A DNA stretch of 64,000 nucleotides from the NCBI GenBank assembly GCA_016715105.1, contig JADKBO010000032.1:1-64000 (forward strand), in the 5' to 3' direction. The position numbers were made by a program, and so were the translations under genes. The notes under the pieces were generated by a model that ran no database searches, was not told where the DNA came from, and was given only the letters and a program-made list of their open reading frames with translations. Source of the stretch: Saprospiraceae bacterium (GTDB lineage: Bacteria; Bacteroidota; Bacteroidia; Chitinophagales; Saprospiraceae). Positions within the stretch are counted from its first letter, which is position 1, and each line of letters starts with the position of its first letter. This document shows positions 9,133-17,492 of the stretch, piece by piece.

Positions 9133-9555
9133 TTACTGTCTGAGTGAATCCAAAGAAGTAGTTATGTATTTTGCTGCAAATTCGCTTACGCTTCCCACAC
9201 AGCTTTCAATATCTGTTTTCACTTTGAGAATACGAGCTTTTTCCGCTTGTAGATAATCGAGTACGATGGCTTCATCAACTGTAGAATCTGGCATATCAAA
9301 TTCATCCATCCACACCATCATCGCTTCATCGGCTGCATCCACTTTCTCCAAAAGTTCAAAAACTTTTATACTATCTGCTCCTTGCTTCAATGCAATTTCC
9401 AGTTCTTTTCTACTTGAATGAAGGTTGGTCATTTTTGGCATCACTTCATCATGAATTTCCATAACCTCAGTGTGTAAATCTTGGACATTATTTTCTTTTG
9501 ATTTGCAAGACATTACAAACAAAAACATGCCCAACATTCCAATATATTTTAACAT
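9133..9555 (-). CDS. Small helical lipoprotein, unknown function
   Basis: A 140-aa lipoprotein (MSCKSKE lipobox at about residue 16) rich in Glu, Met and Leu with predicted long helices. It contains HTEVMEIHDEVMPKMTNLHSSRKEL and MVWMDEFDMPDS. The repeated Met and His residues in the N-terminal helix could bind copper, which would fit its place as first gene of the SCO-cytochrome c operon, but this is inference. No family recognised with certainty. Confidence 0.6.
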   Translation of the reverse strand: MLKYIGMLGMFLFVMSCKSKENNVQDLHTEVMEIHDEVMPKMTNLHSSRKELEIALKQGADSIKVFELLEKVDAADEAMMVWMDEFDMPDSTVDEAIVLDYLQAEKARILKVKTDIESCVGSVSEFAAKYITTSLDSLRQ

Positions 9556-9575
9556 AAAACCCTTTAATTATCTGA

Positions 9576-9603
9576 CAAAAATATAAAAACCATTTGTTTT
9601 CAA
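9576..9603 (-). promoter_or_regulatory. Probable promoter of the SCO operon
   Basis: On the minus strand TTG (9603-9601), 17 bp, then TATTTTTG (9583-9576), close to the TTG-N19-TAnnTTTG consensus although 2 bp short in spacing. It lies 20 bp upstream of the first ATG of the operon. Confidence 0.4.
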
Positions 9604-9790
9604 GTATAAAACGACATTCATTTACATTTTATTTAGAATTTTGCTGTAAACATATTTAATGTGATTTAACAAATTAGGAATCAACAAACTTCAATTATCA
9701 TGAACCCATAAATTGGAGAAAAGTTTCTCTGCTTACTTGGTTTGAAATTTGAAATCACGTTGCCCATACAGCTAATAAAAAATAGAATTG

Positions 9791-9798
9791 TACCTTTG
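9791..9798 (+). promoter_or_regulatory. Candidate -7 box of the 2-hydroxyacid dehydrogenase gene
   Basis: TACCTTTG matches the Bacteroidota -7 element; no well-spaced -33 TTG is visible. Its position just before 9815 argues that translation starts at the ATG at 9815, not at the upstream in-frame TTG at 9788. Confidence 0.4.
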
Positions 9799-9814
9799 TT
9801 CTGAAATTTTCAAT

Positions 9815-10774
9815 ATGCACAAGATAGTTTATTTAGATGCCTATACTACCAACCATGGAGATATTAGTTGGAATAAGCTGGAAGCCCTTGGCGAGGTGGT
9901 TATCTATGATCATTCAACACCAGAGGAAATACTTGAAAGAGCCAAAGATGCCCAAATTCTTGTGGTCAATAAGGCAAGATTGGATGCAAAAAATATCCCA
10001 CAACTATCTAATCTTCAGTTGATTGTAGTCTCCGCTACTGGTTACAACAACGTTGATATACAATCTGCACAAGAAGCCGGTGTTACTGTTTGCAATGTCA
10101 AGGACTACAGTACTACTTCAGTTGCACAACATGTGTTTAGTATGATTTTTGCCTTATATAATCGCACAGAATACTACAACTATAAAGTTAGGAAAGGGAC
10201 ATGGAGCACCAATAGAGACTTCTGTTTTTATGATCACTCAATTGAGGAAATTGCCGGCAAAACACTGGGAATCATCGGTTATGGAAACATTGGTAAAAAG
10301 GTAGCTCAAATTGCAACTGCCTTTGGTATGAAAGTGCTTGCGTCCAACAGCAAAGAAGAGCAAAAAATCATTTCTGATGATATACAACTGACTGATCAAA
10401 ATAGCGTAATTGCAGCCGCAGACATACTTTCTCTACATGCTCCCTTAACCAATCAAACCAAATACCTCATCAACAAACGTAGTTTACAAATGATGAAACC
10501 AGACGGTATCTTGATCAATACCTCAAGGGGTGGTTTGATAAATGAATTTGATTTATCCGCACACTTGGCTAGAAATCCTACTTTTTTTGCTTTGATCGAT
10601 GTGCTCAGTGTTGAGCCTCCTACAGATTTTAATGCCCTTATAGAACACAGCAATTGTTTGGTCACTCCACACATTGCTTGGGCAAGTAAACAAGCAAGAA
10701 TCAAACTGATTGAAGGCTGTGTGGACAATATATTAGCTTTTCAAAATGGCGAACCTATAAACGTTGTGTCCTAA
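9815..10774 (+). CDS. D-2-hydroxyacid dehydrogenase (hydroxypyruvate/glycerate dehydrogenase-like)
   Basis: NAD-dependent oxidoreductase of the D-isomer 2-hydroxyacid family, 319 aa from the ATG at 9815. The Rossmann motif is GIIGYGNIGKKVA. The catalytic set is present: Arg in INTSRGGLINE, Glu in LIDVLSVEPP and His in TPHIAWAS. The order of motifs and the VVSATGYNNVD block resemble glycerate/hydroxypyruvate dehydrogenases more than PGDH, and there is no ACT domain. Its TAA overlaps the next ATG (TAATG), so it is coupled to the outer-membrane protein gene and through it to waaA. Confidence 0.88.
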   Translation: MHKIVYLDAYTTNHGDISWNKLEALGEVVIYDHSTPEEILERAKDAQILVVNKARLDAKNIPQLSNLQLIVVSATGYNNVDIQSAQEAGVTVCNVKDYSTTSVAQHVFSMIFALYNRTEYYNYKVRKGTWSTNRDFCFYDHSIEEIAGKTLGIIGYGNIGKKVAQIATAFGMKVLASNSKEEQKIISDDIQLTDQNSVIAAADILSLHAPLTNQTKYLINKRSLQMMKPDGILINTSRGGLINEFDLSAHLARNPTFFALIDVLSVEPPTDFNALIEHSNCLVTPHIAWASKQARIKLIEGCVDNILAFQNGEPINVVS

Positions 10775-11490
10775 TGAAACAATTTTTTATAACCATATTT
10801 TTTGTTTCTTTTTTGGGCAATTTGATAAGTCAGCAAAATATATTGGCTTTTAAGTCTGCCTATGGCTTACAATTGCCTTATGCAGACCTTAGCCAACGAT
10901 ATGGGGCTAATCTAGATGTGTCTGTAGGTTTGGAATTTCAAAAGGGAAATGGACTATCATTGGGAATTGCCTGGGCATTTCTCTTTGGCAATAATGTGAA
11001 ATACGACGCACTCAAAACATTCAGAGAGCCAACTGGTATTTTGATTGGCGTTGATGGACTTGCATCAGATGTGTACTACAGATCTCGAGGACAACAACTA
11101 GGTTTGGATGTTTCTTACAATTTGGGCAAAGATAAAAGTGGCCTTGTATTTGGTGGGGGCTTAGGTATCTTGACTTACTATACAGCGGTAGTTGATGACA
11201 GTAGGTCTTTTGAGCAAGTGCTGGGCAAGTATCAATCCCTCTATACCCTCAAAGCCATTGGCCCATATGTTAAGCCGTTATTAGGCTATCATTATAAATC
11301 CTCATCTGGGTTGATCAATGGCAAAATATTATTTGAAACCACCCTTTCGCTGACAAAATTTTCACAGGACTCACCATACAATGAGTTTTTGGCCAATAAA
11401 TCAACTTTTGCTGATCATTCATTTGGTATAAAGTTAGTTTGGTTGTTGCCTTTGAGAAAATACGGAGAAACTACCGTGAAATACTTTTGA
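10774..11490 (+). CDS. Predicted outer-membrane beta-barrel protein
   Basis: A 238-aa protein with signal peptide (MKQFFITIFFVSFLGNLISQ) and alternating hydrophobic strands with frequent Gly and aromatic residues (LDVSVGLEFQKGNGLSLGIAW, GLVFGGGLGILTYY, HSFGIKLVWLLPL). This is the pattern of a small Bacteroidota outer-membrane barrel. It sits between the dehydrogenase and waaA with overlaps on both sides. No specific family or ligand can be named. Confidence 0.65.
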   Translation: MKQFFITIFFVSFLGNLISQQNILAFKSAYGLQLPYADLSQRYGANLDVSVGLEFQKGNGLSLGIAWAFLFGNNVKYDALKTFREPTGILIGVDGLASDVYYRSRGQQLGLDVSYNLGKDKSGLVFGGGLGILTYYTAVVDDSRSFEQVLGKYQSLYTLKAIGPYVKPLLGYHYKSSSGLINGKILFETTLSLTKFSQDSPYNEFLANKSTFADHSFGIKLVWLLPLRKYGETTVKYF

Positions 11491-12737
11491 TTTATTCCAT
11501 CATCATATCGCTCTTATCTCTCGTTCTACGGTTAGGAGGCTTATTTATTCCAAAGTTTAAAAAGTGGAATAAGGATAGGACACAACATTTGAAAATTGTC
11601 AAAGATTTGCCTCCAAACTTTTCTCATTCAAGGCCTGTTATTTGGTTTCATTGCGCTTCTTTGGGTGAATTTGAACAGGCTAGAAGTATCATCGAAAAAC
11701 TCTACGACCAAAAAAAACATTTCCTGTTTTTGACATTATTTTCTCCATCTGGTTATGAGGTTAGAAAAAACTACCAGAAGGCCGATTTGGTCCTGTATTT
11801 ACCAATAGATACGCGCAAAAATATGGCTTTGATTGTAAATAAAATAATGCCCATTCTTTTCGTTGGTGTGAAATATGATTTCTGGTGGCATTTATTTGAA
11901 TGTCTGAATAAACACCAAATTCCGAAATTTTTCATAGCGATGAAAATGGATGAAAATCATTATGTTTTTAATCGTTTTGCCAAAAAATATTTGGAAATCC
12001 TAGGTGAAAATGCTTCCTTTTTCTGTCAAGATCAAGCCACTTCTACCCTACTCCTCAACAAAATATCCAATGCAAAAACCATTAAAACAGTGGGCGATCC
12101 ACGGGTAGATAGTGTTGTTGAAAGAAAGGTTAATGCAGAAACGCTTGCACCACTCATTCAAGCAAATATTCCTCCAAAAAAAGTCATCATCTACGGCAGT
12201 ATTTATGTCGAATGTATGGATATCATCACTCCTTTTATTCAAAAATATGAGCATGATTATCTGCACATTCTGGTACCTCACGATGTGTCTAAAGGTAACA
12301 TTTCAGACATCGCCAAAAAGCTAAGTAAGCCCTTCATTTTTCTAAATGAAATGAATAAGGGTCTTACTTCTAACATTATTATGGTCAACGAAATCGGCAA
12401 ACTTTTTGATCTTTATACCTTGGCTGAAATCGTTTATATTGGAGGGGGTTTTACCAAAAATCTCCACAATACTCTTGAGCCTGCACGATTTGGAGTACCA
12501 ATCATCATCGGCCCTAAACATCGAGGTTTTGAAGAAGTCGACGCTTTTTTGGAATTAGGAATAGCGATTGAGGTAAAAAATGCAGCTGAATTTACTCAAG
12601 CAGTCCTAAGTCAATCTTTAGAAAAAAGAGCAGACATCAAAATTAAATCAGGGGAATATTTTACTGAAAATGATCAAGCGAGTTATAAAATTTTTAGTGA
12701 AATTTCTGGTCAGCTACATTTAAAAAAGCGACTTTAA
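11487..12737 (+). CDS. waaA: 3-deoxy-D-manno-octulosonic acid transferase (KDO transferase)
   Basis: Inner-membrane GT30 glycosyltransferase that adds KDO to lipid A precursor. The N-terminal membrane anchor is followed by FHCASLGEFEQARSIIEKL (family signature with the catalytic Glu) and a C-terminal GT-B domain with VYIGGGFTKNLHNTLEPARFGVPIIIGP, which binds CMP-KDO. The frame opens further upstream (TTG at 11439), but the TTG at 11487 overlaps the upstream stop (TTGA) and gives a start just before the anchor helix, so I prefer it. With kdsB at 35.6 kb it shows a KDO-containing LPS. Confidence 0.92.
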   Translation: MIYSIIISLLSLVLRLGGLFIPKFKKWNKDRTQHLKIVKDLPPNFSHSRPVIWFHCASLGEFEQARSIIEKLYDQKKHFLFLTLFSPSGYEVRKNYQKADLVLYLPIDTRKNMALIVNKIMPILFVGVKYDFWWHLFECLNKHQIPKFFIAMKMDENHYVFNRFAKKYLEILGENASFFCQDQATSTLLLNKISNAKTIKTVGDPRVDSVVERKVNAETLAPLIQANIPPKKVIIYGSIYVECMDIITPFIQKYEHDYLHILVPHDVSKGNISDIAKKLSKPFIFLNEMNKGLTSNIIMVNEIGKLFDLYTLAEIVYIGGGFTKNLHNTLEPARFGVPIIIGPKHRGFEEVDAFLELGIAIEVKNAAEFTQAVLSQSLEKRADIKIKSGEYFTENDQASYKIFSEISGQLHLKKRL

Positions 12738-12965
12738 AAGTAAATAGATCCAGTTAAAAGTCTTGAATATTACATAGGTTCTGAATTTGAACTGTTCGGA
12801 AATTCCGACAAGTTGCTCTTCATGCCACCATCTTTTCTCCTAAGATTTTACAAAAAAAATCACAAAACAATCGATTTCCAAAAATAATCATTTGCTTTGT
12901 ATACATATCGTAAATAATCCACAATGTCTTCAAATCAAAGCAACATAGAAGGGAAAGTATTCATC

Positions 12966-13961
12966 ATGAAAAAAATGGCTATCAAAAATAGCCTTAAAAT
13001 TATCGCCATCTTTGGCCTTTTCATTTTTGCATTTTCATCTTGTCACAATGCCAAACAGACGCGTACTTTGAAGTTGGCTCACTCCTTGGACATGACCCAT
13101 TCTGTACATCTAGGTATGGAGTTTATGGCCAAAAAGGTCGAAGAAAAGTCTGGCGGTAAGTTAAAAATCGATATTTATCCCAGTGGTCAATTGGGTTCTG
13201 AAAGACAATGTTTGGAGTTACTACAGATTGGCAGTCTGGCCATGACAAAGGTCTCTGGAGCAGTGATGGAAAACTTCAGTCCAAAAATTGAAATATTAAG
13301 TCTACCCTATATATTCAGAGATAAACAACACATATACAAAGTTTTAGATGGCCCAATTGGAAAACAATTGTTGGCAGAATGCTCGCAATACTGGTTGCGC
13401 GGACTTGCATTTTTTGATGCGGGCCAACGATCTTTTTATACCAAAAAACCAGTAAGAACTCCCGAAGACCTTAAAAATATAAAACTCAGAGTGCAGGAAA
13501 GTGTCACTGCCATCAACTTGGTCAAAGCTCTTGGTGCCTCTCCAACTCCAATATCATGGGGTGAATTGTATACTGCTTTACAACAAGGCGTAGTTGACGG
13601 AGCTGAAAACAACCCCCCAAGTTTTTACCTATCCAGACATTACGAACAATGTAAGTATTATACCCTAAACGAACACACTGCTGTACCTGACATGCTCATC
13701 ATGAGTACCGTATTTTGGGATAGACTTTCTGACGATGAAAAAAGATGGATTTCAGAAGCTGCACAAGAGGCCACTATTCATCAACGCGAATTATGGAATA
13801 TTTCAGAACAGGAAGCATTGGCAGCAGTTGAAGCAGCTGGAGTAGAAATCATTCGACCGGATAAATCGCTTTTTGCTGCCAAAACACAAGGTCTTTTAGA
13901 TGCTTACAAAAGCAAACCAGAACTTTATGCCATCATTCAAAAAATCCAAGAAACAAAATGA
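12966..13961 (+). CDS. TRAP transporter substrate-binding protein (DctP family), lipoprotein
   Basis: Periplasmic solute receptor of a TRAP transporter, 331 aa from the ATG at 12966. A signal with lipobox (FAFSSC) tethers it. Family blocks are visible: LKLAHSLDMTHSVHLGMEFMAKKVEE, IDIYPSGQLGSERQCLELLQIG, SFYTKKPVRTPEDLKNIKLRVQES (the Arg that binds the substrate carboxylate lies in LRVQES) and GELYTALQQGVVDGAENNP. Immediately followed by Q and M subunit genes and by uxaA and uxaB, so the likely ligand is a hexuronate such as galacturonate or glucuronate (inference from context). Confidence 0.92.
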   Translation: MKKMAIKNSLKIIAIFGLFIFAFSSCHNAKQTRTLKLAHSLDMTHSVHLGMEFMAKKVEEKSGGKLKIDIYPSGQLGSERQCLELLQIGSLAMTKVSGAVMENFSPKIEILSLPYIFRDKQHIYKVLDGPIGKQLLAECSQYWLRGLAFFDAGQRSFYTKKPVRTPEDLKNIKLRVQESVTAINLVKALGASPTPISWGELYTALQQGVVDGAENNPPSFYLSRHYEQCKYYTLNEHTAVPDMLIMSTVFWDRLSDDEKRWISEAAQEATIHQRELWNISEQEALAAVEAAGVEIIRPDKSLFAAKTQGLLDAYKSKPELYAIIQKIQETK

Positions 13962-14443
13962 GAAAACACATAGACAATTATTTGGGTAAGTTTTTAGCCA
14001 TTTTGATGCTGATCATGACTCTGGATGTGCTTTATGGAGTTGTAACCCGATATGTTTTTGGCGCTCAAGCCAGTTGGACAGAAGAGCTTGCCCGATTTTT
14101 ATTGATATGGATCGGCATATTGGGCGCAGCTCATGTATCAGGTAAACAAATGCACTTAGCCATCGATTTACTGAAACCTAAGCTCAGTCCTAAAAATGCC
14201 AAACTAGTAGATAATTTTATTAAAATCATAGTCATCCTCTTTGCTTTGACAGTGTTGATCATAGGAGGTGTGAGATTGATGTACATCACACAAACGCTTG
14301 GTCAATTATCTCCTGCCTTGCGAGTACCCATGTCATTCATTTACTCAGTCGTGCCACTCAGTGGCATTTTGGTCATCTATTATCAAATACAAGAAATTTT
14401 GACACCAGGTGTTGAAGAAGCAGAAAATGTATCAATTGATTAA
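13958..14443 (+). CDS. TRAP transporter small permease (DctQ family)
   Basis: A 161-aa inner-membrane protein with four predicted helices, including LAILMLIMTLDVLYGVVTRYVFG and the family pattern ASWTEELARFLLIWIGILGAAH. It is the small membrane component that links the receptor and the DctM carrier. ATGA overlap with the dctP stop. Confidence 0.92.
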   Translation: MRKHIDNYLGKFLAILMLIMTLDVLYGVVTRYVFGAQASWTEELARFLLIWIGILGAAHVSGKQMHLAIDLLKPKLSPKNAKLVDNFIKIIVILFALTVLIIGGVRLMYITQTLGQLSPALRVPMSFIYSVVPLSGILVIYYQIQEILTPGVEEAENVSID

Positions 14444-14479
14444 TTGGCAAAACTATTCAAAACAGGAAATTATCAAATA

Positions 14480-15766
14480 ATGGAAGTTGCAATTTTGGTT
14501 TTATCATTTTTAATTTTGATGGCTATTGGAGTTCCGATTGCATGGAGTATAGGTTTGAGTAGTATCTGTACTATGTTGGTCAGTATTCCAGCCATTCCTG
14601 CCTTCACAACGGTTGCGCAACGAATGGCTACGGGTTTAGATAGTTTTGCTTTATTGGCAATTCCATTTTTTGTACTTGCGGGGCAAATTATGAATAAAGG
14701 CGGCATTGCAAAACGACTCATAGAGTTTGCCAAAAGTTTAGTTGGTTCCGTGCCTGGTGGACTTGCTCATGTCAATATTTTAGCTGCCATGTTGTTTGGC
14801 GCCATATCTGGTTCTTCTGTAGCGGCAGCCTCAGCATTAGGATCGACGGTTGGTAAAAAAATGGTCGAAGAAGGTTATTCCAGAGAATTTGCTGCAGCCA
14901 TAAATATAACTTCCTCCACTACAGGACTGGTAATCCCTCCCAGCAATGTTTTGATCGTTTATTCTCTTGCAAGCGGAGGAGTATCCATAGCTGCCCTTTT
15001 TATAGCAGGGTACATTCCTGGAATATTGACAGGAATCATGCTGATGATTGTTGCGGCTATCTATTCCAAAAAACGAAAATTTCCTGCTGGTGAACCAACC
15101 AGTTTTGCAAGAATCTTATCATCTTTTGTTTCAGCGTTCCCGAGTTTACTCTTGTTAGTTGTAGTGATAGGTGGCATTGTTGCTGGGATATTTACAGCAA
15201 CAGAAGCATCGGCCGTGGCTGTTTTGTATTGTTTGGTGCTCACTTATTTCTACAAAGAACTTTCTTTTAAAGATATACCATCCATATTTATCAGTTCAGT
15301 AGAAACCACCGCCATTGTCATGCTTTTGATAGGTACTTCTATGAGTATGTCTTGGATCATGGCCTATGAAAATATCCCTCAGGATTTGACCAATCTGCTA
15401 CTCTCTGTGACAGATAATAAAATCATCATTTTGCTAATAATTAATGCAATTTTGTTATTTATTGGGATTTTCATGGATATGACACCTGCAGTGTTGATTT
15501 TTACACCCATATTTTTACCAATAGTTACAAAGTTGGGTATAAATCCTACGCAGTTTGGAATCATTATGGTCATGAACCTTTGTATAGGACTTTGCACTCC
15601 TCCTGTTGGAGCTGTTTTATTTGTAGGTGTGGGTATAGCGGGCACAACTATTGAGAAAGTAATAAAGCCGCTTTTGCCTTTATTTGTGGCAATGATCGTG
15701 GCTTTACTTTTGGTGACTTATATCCCAGCTTTGAGTTTGTGGCTTCCTGGTATCTTTGGTTTATAA
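14480..15766 (+). CDS. TRAP transporter large permease (DctM family)
   Basis: A 428-aa Na+-coupled carrier with about 12 helices. Family motifs include AIPFFVLAGQIMNKGGIAKRLI, GAISGSSVAAASALGS, TGLVIPPSN and GLCTPPVGAVLFVG. The frame opens at TTG 14444, directly after the dctQ stop, but the ATG at 14480 gives the usual start MEVAILVLSFLILMAIGVPIAW. Together with DctP and DctQ it forms a complete TRAP system. Confidence 0.93.
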   Translation: MEVAILVLSFLILMAIGVPIAWSIGLSSICTMLVSIPAIPAFTTVAQRMATGLDSFALLAIPFFVLAGQIMNKGGIAKRLIEFAKSLVGSVPGGLAHVNILAAMLFGAISGSSVAAASALGSTVGKKMVEEGYSREFAAAINITSSTTGLVIPPSNVLIVYSLASGGVSIAALFIAGYIPGILTGIMLMIVAAIYSKKRKFPAGEPTSFARILSSFVSAFPSLLLLVVVIGGIVAGIFTATEASAVAVLYCLVLTYFYKELSFKDIPSIFISSVETTAIVMLLIGTSMSMSWIMAYENIPQDLTNLLLSVTDNKIIILLIINAILLFIGIFMDMTPAVLIFTPIFLPIVTKLGINPTQFGIIMVMNLCIGLCTPPVGAVLFVGVGIAGTTIEKVIKPLLPLFVAMIVALLLVTYIPALSLWLPGIFGL

Positions 15767-15811
15767 TTTTTTGAATGCGAATAAAAAAAGCCCTAGTGGC
15801 ATTGTTTGTTT

Positions 15812-17461
15812 ATGAATAATATCCTAAAAGTCCACGACAGTGACAATGTGATAGCTGCCTTGGTAAATTTAAATGTTGGTGATCTAGTGACGCTGGATGG
15901 AGAACAATTTGAAATAAAGGAGACCATTCCTATGAAGCACAAATTCGCCGCTGTTGATTTTGCAGTCGGTGATTTGGTCATCATGTATGGAGTCAGGATC
16001 GGAAAGTCTAAAGTTGCGATTCCAAAAGGTTGTAGAATTTCAACTGATAATGTCGGCCATTCTGTCAAAGATTATGAAGCTAAATCTGAAAATTACACAT
16101 GGAAAAAACCTGATAATTCTAGGTTCCATGATCGCACATTCGATGGATATATAAGAAGTGATGGCAAAGTAGGTACCCGCAATTATTGGATCGTATTTCC
16201 ATTAGTATTCTGCGAAAACAGAAATATCAAATTGATTGAAGAAACCATGCTGGAGGCTTTGGGTTATAAATCAAAGCCCCAAAAGGCGATGAATATAGAT
16301 ATTTTAATTGACCTCTATAAGCAAGGAGTTACACCCGACCGATTATTAGAAACATCAATAAGTTCAGACCTTGAGGAAGTTACAACCAATAAACTTTTTC
16401 CTAATGTAGACGGTTTGAAGTTTCTGGTTCATGACCGAGGTTGTGGTGAAATCAGACAAGATTCAGAAGCACTTTGCAGGCTTATGGCAGGATATATCAA
16501 TAATCCAAATGTAGCCGGGGCTACCATACTGAGTCTAGGTTGTCAAAATGCACAGTTTTCATTGTTACAAGAGGCTATGAATGCTTTTGGAGTAGCTGTA
16601 GATAAGCCCATCTATATTCTCGAACAACAAAAAAGTAATTCCGAAAGAGACTTCATTGAAGAAGCCATCAAAAAGACTTTCGTCGGTTTGATAGAAGCCA
16701 ATAAAATCCAACGCCACCCAGCACCTCTGAGCAAATTGATGCTTGGTTTGGAATGCGGTGGCTCAGATGGCTTTTCAGGCATTTCTGCAAATCCAGCACT
16801 CGGATATGCATCTGATCTTTTAGTTACCTTGGGAGGTACAACTATTCTTGCAGAGTTTCCAGAATTGAATGGTGTAGAACAAGAATTGATCAACAGATGT
16901 GATACGGAGGAATTGGCAGCCAAATTTAGCAATCTCATGTCTACTTACAGCAAAAGAGCTGAGGAAGCGGGTTCCGGTTTTGAAATGAATCCCTCTCCTG
17001 GCAACATCAAGGATGGACTCATAACTGATGCTATGAAATCTGCTGGAGCTGCTAAAAAAGGAGGTATTTCAAACATCACAGATATATTGGATTACACAGA
17101 ACAAGCCACTAAACCTGGGTTGAACTTACTTTGTACTCCGGGCAATGACGTTGAAAGTACCACTGCATTGGCAGGAACTGGCTGTAATATCATGGCTTTT
17201 ACCACTGGTCTTGGCACACCAACAGGCAATCCCATTTCCCCAGTCATCAAAATTTCTTCCAATTCCATCCTTACAAAAAGAATGTCTGATATCATAGACT
17301 TGGATGCAGGGACCATCATCAGTGGTGAAGATACCATCCAAACGAAAGGGGAAGAATTGATTGAAATGATGATCGAGGTGGCTAGTGGACGCACATTGAC
17401 CAAAGCCGAGAAATTAAATCAAAATGATTTTATTCCATGGAGAAGGGGTGTTTCTCTTTAG
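15812..17461 (+). CDS. uxaA: Altronate dehydratase (UxaA), SAF plus catalytic domain
   Basis: Converts D-altronate to 2-keto-3-deoxygluconate, a step of galacturonate breakdown. The 549-aa protein has an N-terminal SAF domain (~1-95, HDSDNVIAALVNLNVGDLV) and the large altronate/galactarate dehydratase domain beginning FDGYIRSDGKVGTRNYW, with ECGGSDGFSGISANPALG and LLCTPGNDVESTTALAGTGCN. Length and domain order match the fused enzyme. It follows the TRAP genes by 45 bp and precedes uxaB by 31 bp, so it belongs to a hexuronate operon. The GalD/GarD relatives share the fold, but the uxaB neighbour supports altronate. Confidence 0.93.
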   Translation: MNNILKVHDSDNVIAALVNLNVGDLVTLDGEQFEIKETIPMKHKFAAVDFAVGDLVIMYGVRIGKSKVAIPKGCRISTDNVGHSVKDYEAKSENYTWKKPDNSRFHDRTFDGYIRSDGKVGTRNYWIVFPLVFCENRNIKLIEETMLEALGYKSKPQKAMNIDILIDLYKQGVTPDRLLETSISSDLEEVTTNKLFPNVDGLKFLVHDRGCGEIRQDSEALCRLMAGYINNPNVAGATILSLGCQNAQFSLLQEAMNAFGVAVDKPIYILEQQKSNSERDFIEEAIKKTFVGLIEANKIQRHPAPLSKLMLGLECGGSDGFSGISANPALGYASDLLVTLGGTTILAEFPELNGVEQELINRCDTEELAAKFSNLMSTYSKRAEEAGSGFEMNPSPGNIKDGLITDAMKSAGAAKKGGISNITDILDYTEQATKPGLNLLCTPGNDVESTTALAGTGCNIMAFTTGLGTPTGNPISPVIKISSNSILTKRMSDIIDLDAGTIISGEDTIQTKGEELIEMMIEVASGRTLTKAEKLNQNDFIPWRRGVSL

Positions 17462-17492
17462 TATTTATATTATTTGTCTTGAAAACTAATTT

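Noticed and set aside
12780..12830. Short CGGAA/TTCCG palindrome before the TRAP operon
   Set aside because: Arms of only five bases and no T run; could be chance, so not called as an operator or terminator.
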